A stretch of DNA of 64,000 bases from Planctomycetota bacterium (GTDB lineage Bacteria > Planctomycetota > UBA1135): assembly GCA_002705055.1 (NCBI GenBank), contig PAHY01000033.1, forward strand, positions 62,001 to 126,000, in the 5' to 3' direction. Shown here in pieces: positions 26,341 through 35,791 of this stretch; position 1 is the stretch's first letter, and each line of letters opens with the position of its first letter. A program made the position numbers and the translations under genes. Under the pieces are notes generated by a model that was given only the letters and a program-made list of their open reading frames with translations, had not been told where the DNA came from and did no database searches.

Positions 26341-27776
26341 AGATCTTCCGCAAAGGTTTCGTCGTCCTGCTCGTGACCCTGACGGTCCTGCTGGTTCTGA
26401 TCGCGGCGTTTGCCGGGGATCCGCTCTTCGCCGGCGCGCTCCGCGCCTACGGCCCGCAGGCGGTCGGCCAGCCGCTCGAGTTCGAAGACGCTGGTCTGTC
26501 GATCCTCGGCGGCTCGGCGCACATCGATGGCCTGGAAGTAGGCGCCCCCGCCGAACCCCTGGCTGAGATCGCCAGCTTCGTCTTCGACGCCGATGCCCTG
26601 GCCCTCCTGGGTGGGCGCATCGCCATTGAACAGGCTTCGCTCGGCAAGACGCACCTGCGCCTGATCGTCGACGAGAACGGCAAGCTCGGTTTCGACCCGG
26701 GCCCGCCGCCGCCGGAGGCCGAGCCGACCCCGGGCAAGAAGCCGCCGGTCAAGGAAGAGGAGCGCGTGCCCGCTGAGGACCGCGACCTGGTGCAGATCGT
26801 CGAGGAACTGTGGGAACGCTACGAGACCTACAAGGAGTACTACGACGAGTACGGCGGCGTCTTCGGCGGAGGCGAAGAGCAGGCCGAGGAGGTCGCCAAG
26901 AGCCGGGCCAAGTGGCCGGGCCGGCCGGCCTACCTCGATCCGGGCGCCGGGCAGACCGCGGCCGAGGCCGGCTTCTTCTGGCTGCAGAAGGCCGAAGTCG
27001 CCGACTTCAGCTGGGAAACGCTCGATAAGCGCACCGGCAAGGAGCTGCTGCCGGCCATCGCCAGCGGCACGATCCGTCTGCAGAACCTGGGTTCGCCGCC
27101 GCTCGGCGAGGACGGCGCGGTCACCACGCCAGCCAGCCTGATCGATGTCGCCGCCGTGCTTGGTGGCGAGGGCGGCAATCTGCTGATGTCACTCGAGCTG
27201 CCGCGTGACGGCAGCTTGAACGGCATGCAGCTGCAGCTGACCGACCTGCCCATCGACGCGCTGCGCAACGCCATCCACGGCTCGCTGCCCTACGACCTCA
27301 CGGGCGGCGTCTTTGACATGGTCGGCGATCTGCGCTTTTCAAGCGGCGCGCTTCAGGGCGAAGTGCGCCTACAGTTGCGCGGCGCGCAGCTGCAGCCCCG
27401 CGCGGGCTCGCCGGAGGTCCTGGGCGTCAAGCCGCAGGAGTTCTGCTCGGTGCTCAACCGTGCGCTGGGGTCGCAGCCGGTCGAGTTCGTGTTTGGCCTG
27501 GGCGGCACGCCCACCGACCCGAGCTTCGAGCTGAAGGATGCCACCGATCTCGACGACCTGATCCTCGACGCCGTCGTCGACGAAGCCGAGGCGCGCCTGC
27601 GCGCCGAAGCGGAGGCCAAGAAGGCTGAGCTCGAACAGAAGGCCGAAGAGAAGAAGAGCGAACTCGAGCAGAAGGCCAAGGAGGAGATCGGCGAAAAGGC
27701 CAACGAGCTCCTCGGCGACAAAGCCAAGAAGGGTCTGGGCGGACTGCTGGGCGGCAAGAAGAAGGGCGGCGGCTGA
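26337..27776 (+). CDS. TIGR03545-family-like (AsmA-like) protein
   Basis: ATG overlaps the upstream stop (ATGA); MKIFRKGFVVLLVTLTVLLVLIAAF anchor; AsmA-like beta pattern; coiled-coil Lys/Glu-rich C-terminus. Confidence 0.7.
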   Translation: MKIFRKGFVVLLVTLTVLLVLIAAFAGDPLFAGALRAYGPQAVGQPLEFEDAGLSILGGSAHIDGLEVGAPAEPLAEIASFVFDADALALLGGRIAIEQASLGKTHLRLIVDENGKLGFDPGPPPPEAEPTPGKKPPVKEEERVPAEDRDLVQIVEELWERYETYKEYYDEYGGVFGGGEEQAEEVAKSRAKWPGRPAYLDPGAGQTAAEAGFFWLQKAEVADFSWETLDKRTGKELLPAIASGTIRLQNLGSPPLGEDGAVTTPASLIDVAAVLGGEGGNLLMSLELPRDGSLNGMQLQLTDLPIDALRNAIHGSLPYDLTGGVFDMVGDLRFSSGALQGEVRLQLRGAQLQPRAGSPEVLGVKPQEFCSVLNRALGSQPVEFVFGLGGTPTDPSFELKDATDLDDLILDAVVDEAEARLRAEAEAKKAELEQKAEEKKSELEQKAKEEIGEKANELLGDKAKKGLGGLLGGKKKGGG

Positions 27777-27794
27777 TCCCGGCGGGAAGCGCGC

Positions 27795-28190
27795 CTAGCC
27801 GCCCAGCTCGCTTGGTTCTTCCGGAACCAGCGGCTGCCACAGCTCGATCTTGTTGCCCTCCGGGTCCAGGAACCAGCCGAAGCGGCCGTAGGACTCGTTC
27901 AGCACCTCGCCCACCAGCGTGGCGCCGCCGGCCTCGACCTGCGCCAGCGCGCCATCCAGGTCGTCGACCATCAGGTTGATCATGAAGGGCTGGTCGCTGG
28001 GCGCGAAGTAATCGGTATCCGCCTTGAACAGCGAGAACACCGTCGCCCCGCCCGGCGGCACCGTCGACGGCTGAAACGCAGCGTAGAAACCGTGCATCTC
28101 GATGCCGAGGTGCTCGGCGTACCAGGCGGCGAGCTTCGCCTGATCCTGCGCTTTGAAGAACACCCCACCGACACCGAGAGCTTTGGCCAT
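27795..28190 (-). CDS. VOC (glyoxalase/bleomycin resistance) family protein
   Basis: LGVGGVFFKAQDQAKLAAWYAEHLGIEMHG...FLDPEGNKIELWQP. Confidence 0.88.
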   Translation of the reverse strand: MAKALGVGGVFFKAQDQAKLAAWYAEHLGIEMHGFYAAFQPSTVPPGGATVFSLFKADTDYFAPSDQPFMINLMVDDLDGALAQVEAGGATLVGEVLNESYGRFGWFLDPEGNKIELWQPLVPEEPSELGG

Positions 28191-28228
28191 GGCTCGACCG
28201 TAGCCCTGCCCGGCGCCGCCCAGGGCAC

Positions 28229-28258
28229 AAAAAAACCCGGACCAAAAGGCCCGGGTTT
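28229..28258 (-). terminator. Rho-independent terminator for 28353..29312
   Basis: Minus strand AAACCCGGGCC-TTTT-GGTCCGGGTTT followed by more Ts; pairs fully with one G-U only on the minus strand. Confidence 0.85.
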
Positions 28259-28352
28259 GGAGGGGGAATGCCACGGATTCCTCCGCAGCTCGATCAGATT
28301 AGGGTCCGCCACCTCGCGTGGGGCAGAAAATCTGCCGAAAGTTGTCGGTGCA

Positions 28353-29312
28353 CTAGTTGATGACCGTGGCCACCCCATTGCTCAGGGTGCAGCTTGCGAA
28401 GTCGAGCGCCTGGAACCAGACGCGCACACCCGAAGCCGACGGCGGCACGTTGCCGCTGTACGAGAAGTCGCCGTTCGCATCGTTGGTGCCCAGCGCCAGA
28501 ACCTTGACCGGTGCCGAAAGGTCGACCGACAGCGTGCCACAGACGCCCGTGTTCAGACTGGTGGGGCCAGGACCGCGCAGCGAGTAGGCCATGCCCACGC
28601 GGCCACCCGGCGTCCCGTAGCTGGTCTTCAGGTTGCCGACCTGGCCGGCATTCAGCGTGCTGACCGTCAGGGTGAAGTCGTTCCCGATCTTGGCAAGGGT
28701 GATGGGATCGCAGGAAGAGTTCAGCGTCTCAAAACGCAACGCGGTGACGGTCGCCCCCGCCGGGACGCCCAGCGAGTCCAGGTCGATCTCGACCGAGTAG
28801 ACGTCTGCGCCGTAAGGGCCGGCGCCTCCGTAGAAGTACGCCTCACTGGTGCAGTAGACGCCGACTGCCATGTCGGCGACGACCGAGGCGGCGAAGCCGT
28901 CGTAGTCGGTACGGATTGCGTAAGAACCGACGTCGTACACCGAATCCAGCATCGCGATGTCCGGCCCGGCGTTGTTCGTCACGCCGCTGGCAAACTTCAC
29001 TTCGATGACCGTGCCGACGTCCGCATTCGCGTAGCCGGCGTCCTCCACCGGCATCGAGGTCATGGCCTCTTCGATCGTCACAGGAACATTGACCACGTTG
29101 AGCCAGTTGAAGATGGAGCCGCCACCCGCGATGAGCGAGGCGGTGTCCGGCGCCACCAGGTCGGCGGTGCTCTGGATGCCGTTCTGCATCAGCTGCGGGC
29201 CGATCGCTGGTCCGGAGAGCGGCGGGTTGTGCGCGGATTGTGCAGTGGCCAAGGCGCTGAGCGCCGCGAAGGCCAGGGGAGCCAGGGACAGGGGAGAGTT
29301 GTTCATGATCAA
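28353..29312 (-). CDS. Secreted protein of unknown function (tandem paralog A)
   Basis: Signal peptide MIMNNSPLSLAPLAFAALSALATAQS; shared blocks DLVAPDTASLIAGGG, EEAMTSMPV, YDVGSYAIRTDYDGF with the neighbouring gene. Confidence 0.8.
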   Translation of the reverse strand: MIMNNSPLSLAPLAFAALSALATAQSAHNPPLSGPAIGPQLMQNGIQSTADLVAPDTASLIAGGGSIFNWLNVVNVPVTIEEAMTSMPVEDAGYANADVGTVIEVKFASGVTNNAGPDIAMLDSVYDVGSYAIRTDYDGFAASVVADMAVGVYCTSEAYFYGGAGPYGADVYSVEIDLDSLGVPAGATVTALRFETLNSSCDPITLAKIGNDFTLTVSTLNAGQVGNLKTSYGTPGGRVGMAYSLRGPGPTSLNTGVCGTLSVDLSAPVKVLALGTNDANGDFSYSGNVPPSASGVRVWFQALDFASCTLSNGVATVIN

Positions 29313-29430
29313 AAAGTGGGGTCAGATCCCAAAACGGGGAGAAGTCCAAACTAGCGCGGAATCCACGCCTGTTGGGCTTTCCCCGCAAGAAACGCGGAAA
29401 GCGCCCACTTCACGAAAGATAGAGCCGTGA

Positions 29431-30330
29431 TCAGTTGATGAACGTGGCGACGCCCGGGCTCAGCGTGCAGCTCGCGAGGTCCAAAGCCTGCAGCCAGATG
29501 GCGGTCCCGGCAGCCGATGCCGGGATGCTGGACGAGAAGACGAACTCGCCGTTCGGGTCATTCGTCCCCGTGACTAGGGTCGTGATCGGCAGCGACAGCT
29601 CGACCGAAAGCGAGCCACAGGCCCCGACGCTGAGGCTCGACGGACCCGGTCCGGTCAGCGAGTAGGCCACCCCGACCGCTCCGCCGGGGGTGCCGCCGCA
29701 GGTCTGCACGCCACCCTTCAGCCCGGCGTCCAGCTGCGTCACTCCCAACCAGAAGCCGTCGTGCACGCGCGCCAGGCCGATCGGGTCGCACTGGTTGTCG
29801 AGCGTCTCGAATCGAAGTTCATGCACCACTGCACCCGGCGGAATCGCAAAGGACGCGAGGTCGACCTCGAGCGAGACCACATCGGCCGAGGTCGTGCTTC
29901 CGGTCACTTCATAGAAGTAGGTCTCGGTTCCAATCGAGCTTCCGGTGGCCATGTTGACGATGACCTGGGTCGTGAAGCCGTCGTAGTCGGTGGTCAGCCG
30001 ATAGTTGCCGACGTCGTACTGACCATCGATGATCGCGAAGTCGACGCCCGGTCGGTTGACCACGCCGTAATCAAACTCGACCGAGATCACGGTGCTCTTC
30101 ACCGCGTTGGCATAGCCGCCGTGCTGCACCGGCATGATGGTCATCGCCTCTTCCAGCGTGAGCGGAGCGTTGACTACGTGAAGCCAACCAAAGGACGGGC
30201 CTCCTCCTGCCAGCAGCGCCGCAGAATCTGGTGCCACCAGATCGCTGGTACTACGAGACTGGGCCGACGCATGCGATGCGCCGGCCCAGATCAGGAGGAT
30301 CGCCCACAGAGCGTGGATACGAACCTGCAT
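29431..30330 (-). CDS. Secreted protein of unknown function (tandem paralog B)
   Basis: Signal peptide MQVRIHALWAILLIWAGASHASAQS; DLVAPDSAALLAGGG, EEAMTIMPV, YDVGNYRLTTDYDGF. Confidence 0.8.
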   Translation of the reverse strand: MQVRIHALWAILLIWAGASHASAQSRSTSDLVAPDSAALLAGGGPSFGWLHVVNAPLTLEEAMTIMPVQHGGYANAVKSTVISVEFDYGVVNRPGVDFAIIDGQYDVGNYRLTTDYDGFTTQVIVNMATGSSIGTETYFYEVTGSTTSADVVSLEVDLASFAIPPGAVVHELRFETLDNQCDPIGLARVHDGFWLGVTQLDAGLKGGVQTCGGTPGGAVGVAYSLTGPGPSSLSVGACGSLSVELSLPITTLVTGTNDPNGEFVFSSSIPASAAGTAIWLQALDLASCTLSPGVATFIN

Positions 30331-30342
30331 CGTGAGTTCAGC

Positions 30343-32751
30343 CTACTGGATAGGCAGGCTCACGGGGTTGGTGAATGCGGCATCGGCGCCGTTGTAGTCC
30401 ACCACCGCCTGCAGATGCACCGTGCGGCCCTGCAGCGCGGGGTCGTTGGGCACGTTGGCGGCGAAGCGCGCGCGGCCCTGGCCATCGAGCGCGCCGGACT
30501 GCAGCACCTTGTAGTTGCCGAGGTAGAACTCGCCCGCGATGCCGCCGACCGAGTTCCCGGCCGTGCGCTGGAAGCTGTAAGCCAGCGTCCACGACTTGCT
30601 CGCCTGACCATCGAAGAACAGATAGACCGGCTCGCCGATCCGGGCCGCACCCAGGACACCGAGCGTCGGCAGCGAGCTGTAGGTGCTCAGCTGCACATCG
30701 TCGATCACGCCCTCGGTCAGGTCGTTGTTCGGATCATCGGCCACGGTCACGCGCAGGCGCATCGCGTCGCTCAGCGCGAGGTAGTCTTCGAGTCGGAAGC
30801 TGCGCTCCTGCCAGTTGTTGGCATTGCCGGTTGCCTCGAGCTGCGTCCAGCTTGCGCCGTCGTCGTTCGAGACTTCGACGACCATCTCGTCGTCCTGGGC
30901 GCTGCCCGGAAGGTTGGCGAACCAGCGCGCGTAGGACAGCGACACGGAATCGAACTCGCCGGCCGCGAAGCGCGGCGAGGTGAGGATGGTCGTGCCATCG
31001 ACGTCGTTGGTGCCGGCGCTGCCGCCGGCGGCTGCGCCCGTCACCCAGGCGCGCGTGCCCGTACCGTTCGGGTTGTCGCTGCCGGGCTGCACCGTCTGAC
31101 CGCCGCTGGTGGTCTGCTGCGGCACGGCGCGTTCCCATGACCAGTTGGTGCTGTTGCTGCTCGACCAGCCGAAATCATCCTGCATGTTGTCGTGGAACAG
31201 CACGCGCGGGCGGCCCAGCTGGAAGTCGATCGTCTGCACGTCGACGAAGCCGTCCCAATCGAGGTTGAGCTCGAGCTCGTAGACCTGGCCCACGTCCATC
31301 CCCGCATCGAAGTCGACGGTGAAAGCGGACAGCGCCAGCGTCTGCTGCTGGCCGATGTTCATGTTCGAGGCGCCGCCGCTGACCGTGATCAGCGGGTTGC
31401 TGGCCTGCAGCGTGGCGTTGCCCACCAGCGTGATCGCGCCGTAGTTGCGCACCACCGGCTGCACCGCCCAGCTCTCGCCCGGCTCGGGGTAGATGTCGCC
31501 GTTGCCGGAAATCTCCGACCAGCTCAGATCCACCAGGTCGGCCCAGGCGCCGGTCCACTTGGCGACCAGCATGTAGGGCGGGATCGCATCCGCGGTCAGC
31601 GCCGGAATGCGCGACGGGTTGGGCCAGAAGCCATCGCCTGAGTTGCCGATCTCTGGGGTGAAGGCGTAGGTGCCATGCGCGCCATAGTGATAGTCATCGC
31701 TGACCCCGTTGGCGGTGTACAGCACCTCCCACGCGGTGCCGTAGACCCAGCCGTTGTCCGCGGTCTGCTCGACCGACCAGTTACGGAACTGCTGGTTCTC
31801 ACTGGTGTAGACCGTCGAGTAACCCCAGGGGTAGATCCACAGATCCGAATAGGTGTGGGCCGACACCGACATCGCCGGCGTCTGCACCGCGAGCAGGTCG
31901 CGAATGGCCTGCGTCTCCGGCTCGGAGAAGGGCGCCGAACCGCGATAGGTCTCGCTGCTCTGGCTGCCGCTCGAGCCGTTCCACTGCGAGCCCCATTCCC
32001 AGTCGTAGTTGCGGTTCAGGTCGACGCCGTAGCTGCCGCGACGGTTCTTCCGCCACAGACCGCCGCCGTTCGGGTTGGTCTGGCGGTTGTACTCGTACCC
32101 GTCCGGGTTGACGCAGGGAATGAACAGCACGTTGCGCGTCTCGACGATGCGGGTCACGTCCGAAATCACGCCGTAGTTGCTCGCGAGGTGGTCGGCGAAC
32201 TGCAGCAGCGATTCGCCGGACATCGGCTCGCGGGCGTGGTGGATCGCATCAAACCAGGCCACCGGCTTGGCCGGATCGTGCACCGTCGGCGTGGTGCTGA
32301 TGCGCATCGCGTAGATCTCGCGGCCCTGGATCGACTGACCGATCGAGAATTTCGGCGAGACCAGCCCCGGGTAAGTCGCCGCGAGGCGGTCCATCTCCTG
32401 GTGGATCTCGGCCAGGGTGCGGAAGCCGCCCATCGAGCCCACCGAGTTCCGCCCCAGGTCGAGACGAGCGCGCTCCTCGTAGAAGCTGGCGAGGTCTTCG
32501 ATCTCGACCTCGAAGATGAAGCCGCGCTGGCGCAGGAGCTCCTGCTCGGCGTCGGTCGCGTAGACCACCGCGTGATCGTGCAGCCCGTGGGCATGGTGAT
32601 CGTCCACGTCGTGGCACAGATCGTTGAGCAGACGCAGCTCCGCGTCGCTGTGGATCTCGACCTCAATCAGGTCTTTGATGGGTTGGCGCTCGAGGGCGCC
32701 GCCTTGGTCGGGCGCAGTCTGAAGCGCCAGCAGAATGGTTGCCGTCAACAT
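30343..32751 (-). CDS. Secreted M14-family zinc carboxypeptidase
   Basis: DAIHHAREPMSGES (HxxE), FIPCVNPDGYEYNR, GVDLNRNYDWEWG, SAHTYSDLWIYPWG, FTPEIG. Start placed at MLTATILLALQ (32751). Confidence 0.92.
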   Translation of the reverse strand: MLTATILLALQTAPDQGGALERQPIKDLIEVEIHSDAELRLLNDLCHDVDDHHAHGLHDHAVVYATDAEQELLRQRGFIFEVEIEDLASFYEERARLDLGRNSVGSMGGFRTLAEIHQEMDRLAATYPGLVSPKFSIGQSIQGREIYAMRISTTPTVHDPAKPVAWFDAIHHAREPMSGESLLQFADHLASNYGVISDVTRIVETRNVLFIPCVNPDGYEYNRQTNPNGGGLWRKNRRGSYGVDLNRNYDWEWGSQWNGSSGSQSSETYRGSAPFSEPETQAIRDLLAVQTPAMSVSAHTYSDLWIYPWGYSTVYTSENQQFRNWSVEQTADNGWVYGTAWEVLYTANGVSDDYHYGAHGTYAFTPEIGNSGDGFWPNPSRIPALTADAIPPYMLVAKWTGAWADLVDLSWSEISGNGDIYPEPGESWAVQPVVRNYGAITLVGNATLQASNPLITVSGGASNMNIGQQQTLALSAFTVDFDAGMDVGQVYELELNLDWDGFVDVQTIDFQLGRPRVLFHDNMQDDFGWSSSNSTNWSWERAVPQQTTSGGQTVQPGSDNPNGTGTRAWVTGAAAGGSAGTNDVDGTTILTSPRFAAGEFDSVSLSYARWFANLPGSAQDDEMVVEVSNDDGASWTQLEATGNANNWQERSFRLEDYLALSDAMRLRVTVADDPNNDLTEGVIDDVQLSTYSSLPTLGVLGAARIGEPVYLFFDGQASKSWTLAYSFQRTAGNSVGGIAGEFYLGNYKVLQSGALDGQGRARFAANVPNDPALQGRTVHLQAVVDYNGADAAFTNPVSLPIQ

Positions 32752-32914
32752 GGGCGATGCGGAGGGGAAAAGACAAGCCCCGGGCATAGTGCACACCTTG
32801 CCCGGGCACGAGAGGGTCTCGCTTCAAGTGGACCCCAAGATTCCCCCGCGGGTTCCGAGGAATCAAGCCCGCGTCCGGGCGGCCGTGCGCCGCCGATTGC
32901 CCTCCGCCGAAGCC

Positions 32915-33223
32915 CTAGCCGTCGCTTTCTTCCGGCTCGTCATCCGCGCCGCCGAACAGCGGGCTGCCGAACAGCGGATCCACCGCCTGGCCTTCCGGGA
33001 ACAGACCCTCCGGCGGCGGGACGTAGGTGTCCTCGTCGAATCGCTTCTCTTCGTCGCGGTCCCACAGCGCGGGCGCGCGCGGCTCCTTCGGGATGTACAC
33101 CACCTCGTAACCCGGCGCCACAGCGAGCGGGAGATCCGGCTCGGGGTTGTCGAGGGTGCAGGCCGGCAGACTGAGCCACACGGCGAGGCCAGCCAGCGTC
33201 GGGAGGAGTGAGTTTCGCTTCAT
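32915..33223 (-). CDS. Small lipoprotein of unknown function
   Basis: MKRNSLLPTLAGLAVWLSLPACTLDNPEPD lipobox; 102 aa; rest of the track ORF upstream is antisense shadow. Confidence 0.7.
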   Translation of the reverse strand: MKRNSLLPTLAGLAVWLSLPACTLDNPEPDLPLAVAPGYEVVYIPKEPRAPALWDRDEEKRFDEDTYVPPPEGLFPEGQAVDPLFGSPLFGGADDEPEESDG

Positions 33224-33286
33224 GGTGCGATGCAGGGAGGAAGACGCCCTGCTGCGATTGTAGAATCTGTTCGGTTCGAAACCACG

Positions 33287-34015
33287 ATGGCTCGTCCCCC
33301 CATCAAAGCCCTTTTCCTCGACGCTGGTAAGACCCTGCTCACCGAGCAGGATCCGCGGCACGTGATTTATGCGCGCCTGGCGGCCGATTTTGGGGGCCAG
33401 GAGGACCCAGAAGCCACCCTCGAGTCCATGTCGCGGGCGTTCGCCGAACTCCCGCAGATCATCGAAGGCCACTTCCGCTTCAGCCTGGAGTGGTTCCGTG
33501 CTTTCAACGCGCGCGTGCTGGGCGAGCAGGGGGTCCCGGAGGCCCGCTGGGACGCGGCACACGAGCGCGTGGTCGAGGTGTTCGAAGACCCCGCGACCTA
33601 TCGCCTTTACGAGGACGTCCTGCCCTTCCTTGAGGGAATTCGCGAGCGGGGCCTGATTGTCGGCATCGTTTCGAACTGGTCCGAGCGCCTCCCGGCGCTG
33701 TGCCAGGGCCTCGGCATCGCCGATCTGGTCCATTTCGTGATCGCCAGCGCCGACATCAAGGCCGAAAAACCCGAGCGCGAGTGCTTCCACCGGGCGCTGT
33801 TCCGGGCCGGCACCCCCGGCGAAGAGACCGTCCACGTCGGCGATCACCCGCTGCGCGATGCCAAAGGCGCCCTCGACGCCGGGCTGCGCGCCGTCCTGCT
33901 CCAGCGCGACCCCGAATCCACCGTGGTCGGCCCCGAGGACGTCACGGTGATCCAGGGCCTGGACGAGTTGCTGCCGCTGCTGCCGGCCGCCGAGGCCAGC
34001 ACGCCGAGCGTTTAG
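33287..34015 (+). CDS. HAD-superfamily hydrolase
   Basis: KALFLDAGKTLLTEQ, IVSNWSERLP, KAEKPERECFHRAL, VHVGDHPLRDAKGALDAGLRAV. Confidence 0.88.
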   Translation: MARPPIKALFLDAGKTLLTEQDPRHVIYARLAADFGGQEDPEATLESMSRAFAELPQIIEGHFRFSLEWFRAFNARVLGEQGVPEARWDAAHERVVEVFEDPATYRLYEDVLPFLEGIRERGLIVGIVSNWSERLPALCQGLGIADLVHFVIASADIKAEKPERECFHRALFRAGTPGEETVHVGDHPLRDAKGALDAGLRAVLLQRDPESTVVGPEDVTVIQGLDELLPLLPAAEASTPSV

Positions 34016-34027
34016 GCTATCGGCTGG

Positions 34028-34912
34028 ATGTCTGTCCAAGTCGCCCTCTGCCAGCTCCGTCCGGTGCTCGGCGACGCGGCCCAGAACCTGGCGGCGCACC
34101 ACGCCTGGCTGGACCGCGCGATCGAGCACGAAGCGGGGCTCGCGATTTTCCCCGAACTGTCCCTGCACGGGTATTTCCTGCGCGACCTCACCCAGGAGGT
34201 CGCCGTGCCCGTGGATCACCAGGTGGTCCAGGATCTGGTCGCGCGTTCCCGCGACTGCAGCCTGGTCTTCGGCTTCGTCGAGGAGAGCCCCGATCACCGC
34301 TTCTACAACAGCGTGGTCTTCGCCGAGGACGGCGAGGTCAAGCACGTCCACCGCAAGGTGCACCTGCCGGACTACGGGATCTTCGAAGAAGGACGCTACT
34401 TCGCGGCCGGCAATGAGATCGGCGTGGTGCAGTCCAAGCACGGCCGCTTCGGGCTGCTGATCTGCGAAGACGCCTGGCATCTCTCGACCGGCTGGCTGCA
34501 GTTCGTGCAGGGCGCCGATGCGCTGATCCTGCCTTCGGCTTCGCCGGCGCGCGGGGTCGACACTGAGGAATCAGAGCTGTCCTCGCAGGCCAGCTGGCAC
34601 ACCCTGGTCGCGGCGCACGCGCTGTTCTTCCAGAGCTGGGTCTTTCACTGCAACCGGGTCGGCTTCGAAGACGGCGCGATGTTCTGGGGCGGCTCGAGCG
34701 TGCTGGATCCGTTCGGCGACCGCGTGGCGCACGCCGGCCAGGACGAAGAGCTCATCCTGGCCAAGATGGACACCGGCCCGCTGCGCCGCGCGCGGATGGC
34801 GACGCCGCTGCGCCGCGACGCCAAGCCGGACCTGGTCCGCCGCGAGATCGCGCGCCTGCTGCGCGATCCGGATGCGCTCGAAGCTGGCAAACCGGACAGC
34901 GACGCCTCATGA
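34028..34912 (+). CDS. Carbon-nitrogen hydrolase (nitrilase family), probable glutaminase partner of NAD synthetase
   Basis: FPELSLHGYFLRDL, HRKVHLPDYGIFEEGRYF, GLLICEDAWH; overlaps the NAD synthetase start. Confidence 0.88.
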   Translation: MSVQVALCQLRPVLGDAAQNLAAHHAWLDRAIEHEAGLAIFPELSLHGYFLRDLTQEVAVPVDHQVVQDLVARSRDCSLVFGFVEESPDHRFYNSVVFAEDGEVKHVHRKVHLPDYGIFEEGRYFAAGNEIGVVQSKHGRFGLLICEDAWHLSTGWLQFVQGADALILPSASPARGVDTEESELSSQASWHTLVAAHALFFQSWVFHCNRVGFEDGAMFWGGSSVLDPFGDRVAHAGQDEELILAKMDTGPLRRARMATPLRRDAKPDLVRREIARLLRDPDALEAGKPDSDAS

Positions 34913-35760
34913 GCCTGCCTCCCCCGCCGCGCTGTCAGGTCGAACTGGCCGAGCGGGTGCTGTGCGCCTTCCTGCGGGAAGAGACCCAGAAGGTCGGCTT
35001 TCAGCGCGCGGTGCTCGGGCTCTCGGGCGGAATCGACAGCGCGTTGGTCGTCGAACTCGCCGCGCGCGCGATCGGGCCGGAGCAGGTGCTCGCGGTGGCG
35101 ATGCCCTATCGCACCAGCCATCCCGATTCGCTGCGGCTGGCGGAGGAATCGGCGGCGCATGCCGGCGTCGCCCTGGAGGTGGTCGACATCTCGGATGCCG
35201 CCGACGCCCACATGGCCGCGGTGCCCGGCCTGGCCGAGGACATGAGCGAGCTGGGCAAGCTGCGCAAGGGCAACATCATGTCGCGCACCCGGATGATCAC
35301 GCTGTTCGATCGTTCGGCGCGTGACCACGCCCTGGTCTATGGCACCTCGAACAAGACCGAGCTGATGCTCGGCTACGGCACGATCTACGGCGATATGGCC
35401 TCGGGGATCAATCCGATCGGCGATCTGTACAAATCGCAGGTCTACGCGCTGTCGCGCCACCTGGGCGTCCCGCAGGAGATCGTCGATCGCGCCCCCAGCG
35501 CCGACCTCTGGGAAGGCCAGACGGACGAGGACGAGATCGGCCACAGCTACGACACCGTCGACGCCTATCTCCACTACTCGATCGATCGGCGCTTCAACCG
35601 CAGCGAGCTGATCCGGCTGGGTTTTGAGCCCGAGCTGATCGATCGGCTGCAGCGCCGGGTCCGCCACAATCAGTACAAGCGGCGGCCTCCGATCATCGCC
35701 AAGCTGGCGGCGCGCACGGTCAACCTGGACTATCGCTACGCCCGCGACTGGGGCGTTTGA
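34909..35760 (+). CDS. nadE: NAD+ synthetase (amidotransferase-type synthetase domain)
   Basis: AVLGLSGGIDSALVVELAARA (SGGxDS PP-loop), YGTSNKTELMLGYGTIYGDMASGINPIGDLYKSQVYALSRHL. Confidence 0.92.
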   Translation: MSLPPPPRCQVELAERVLCAFLREETQKVGFQRAVLGLSGGIDSALVVELAARAIGPEQVLAVAMPYRTSHPDSLRLAEESAAHAGVALEVVDISDAADAHMAAVPGLAEDMSELGKLRKGNIMSRTRMITLFDRSARDHALVYGTSNKTELMLGYGTIYGDMASGINPIGDLYKSQVYALSRHLGVPQEIVDRAPSADLWEGQTDEDEIGHSYDTVDAYLHYSIDRRFNRSELIRLGFEPELIDRLQRRVRHNQYKRRPPIIAKLAARTVNLDYRYARDWGV

Positions 35761-35791
35761 CCGCGCGGCCCGAAACGGCCGATAGAAACCC

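Noticed and set aside
28092-29354. 420-aa plus-strand ORF
   Set aside because: Overlaps VOC gene, terminator and a secreted-protein gene on the other strand; composition of a shadow ORF.
32779-32806. CCCGGGCA-N12-TGCCCGGG inverted repeat upstream of the M14 peptidase
   Set aside because: Real but short (8 bp) and GC-rich; not distinguishable from chance in this composition.
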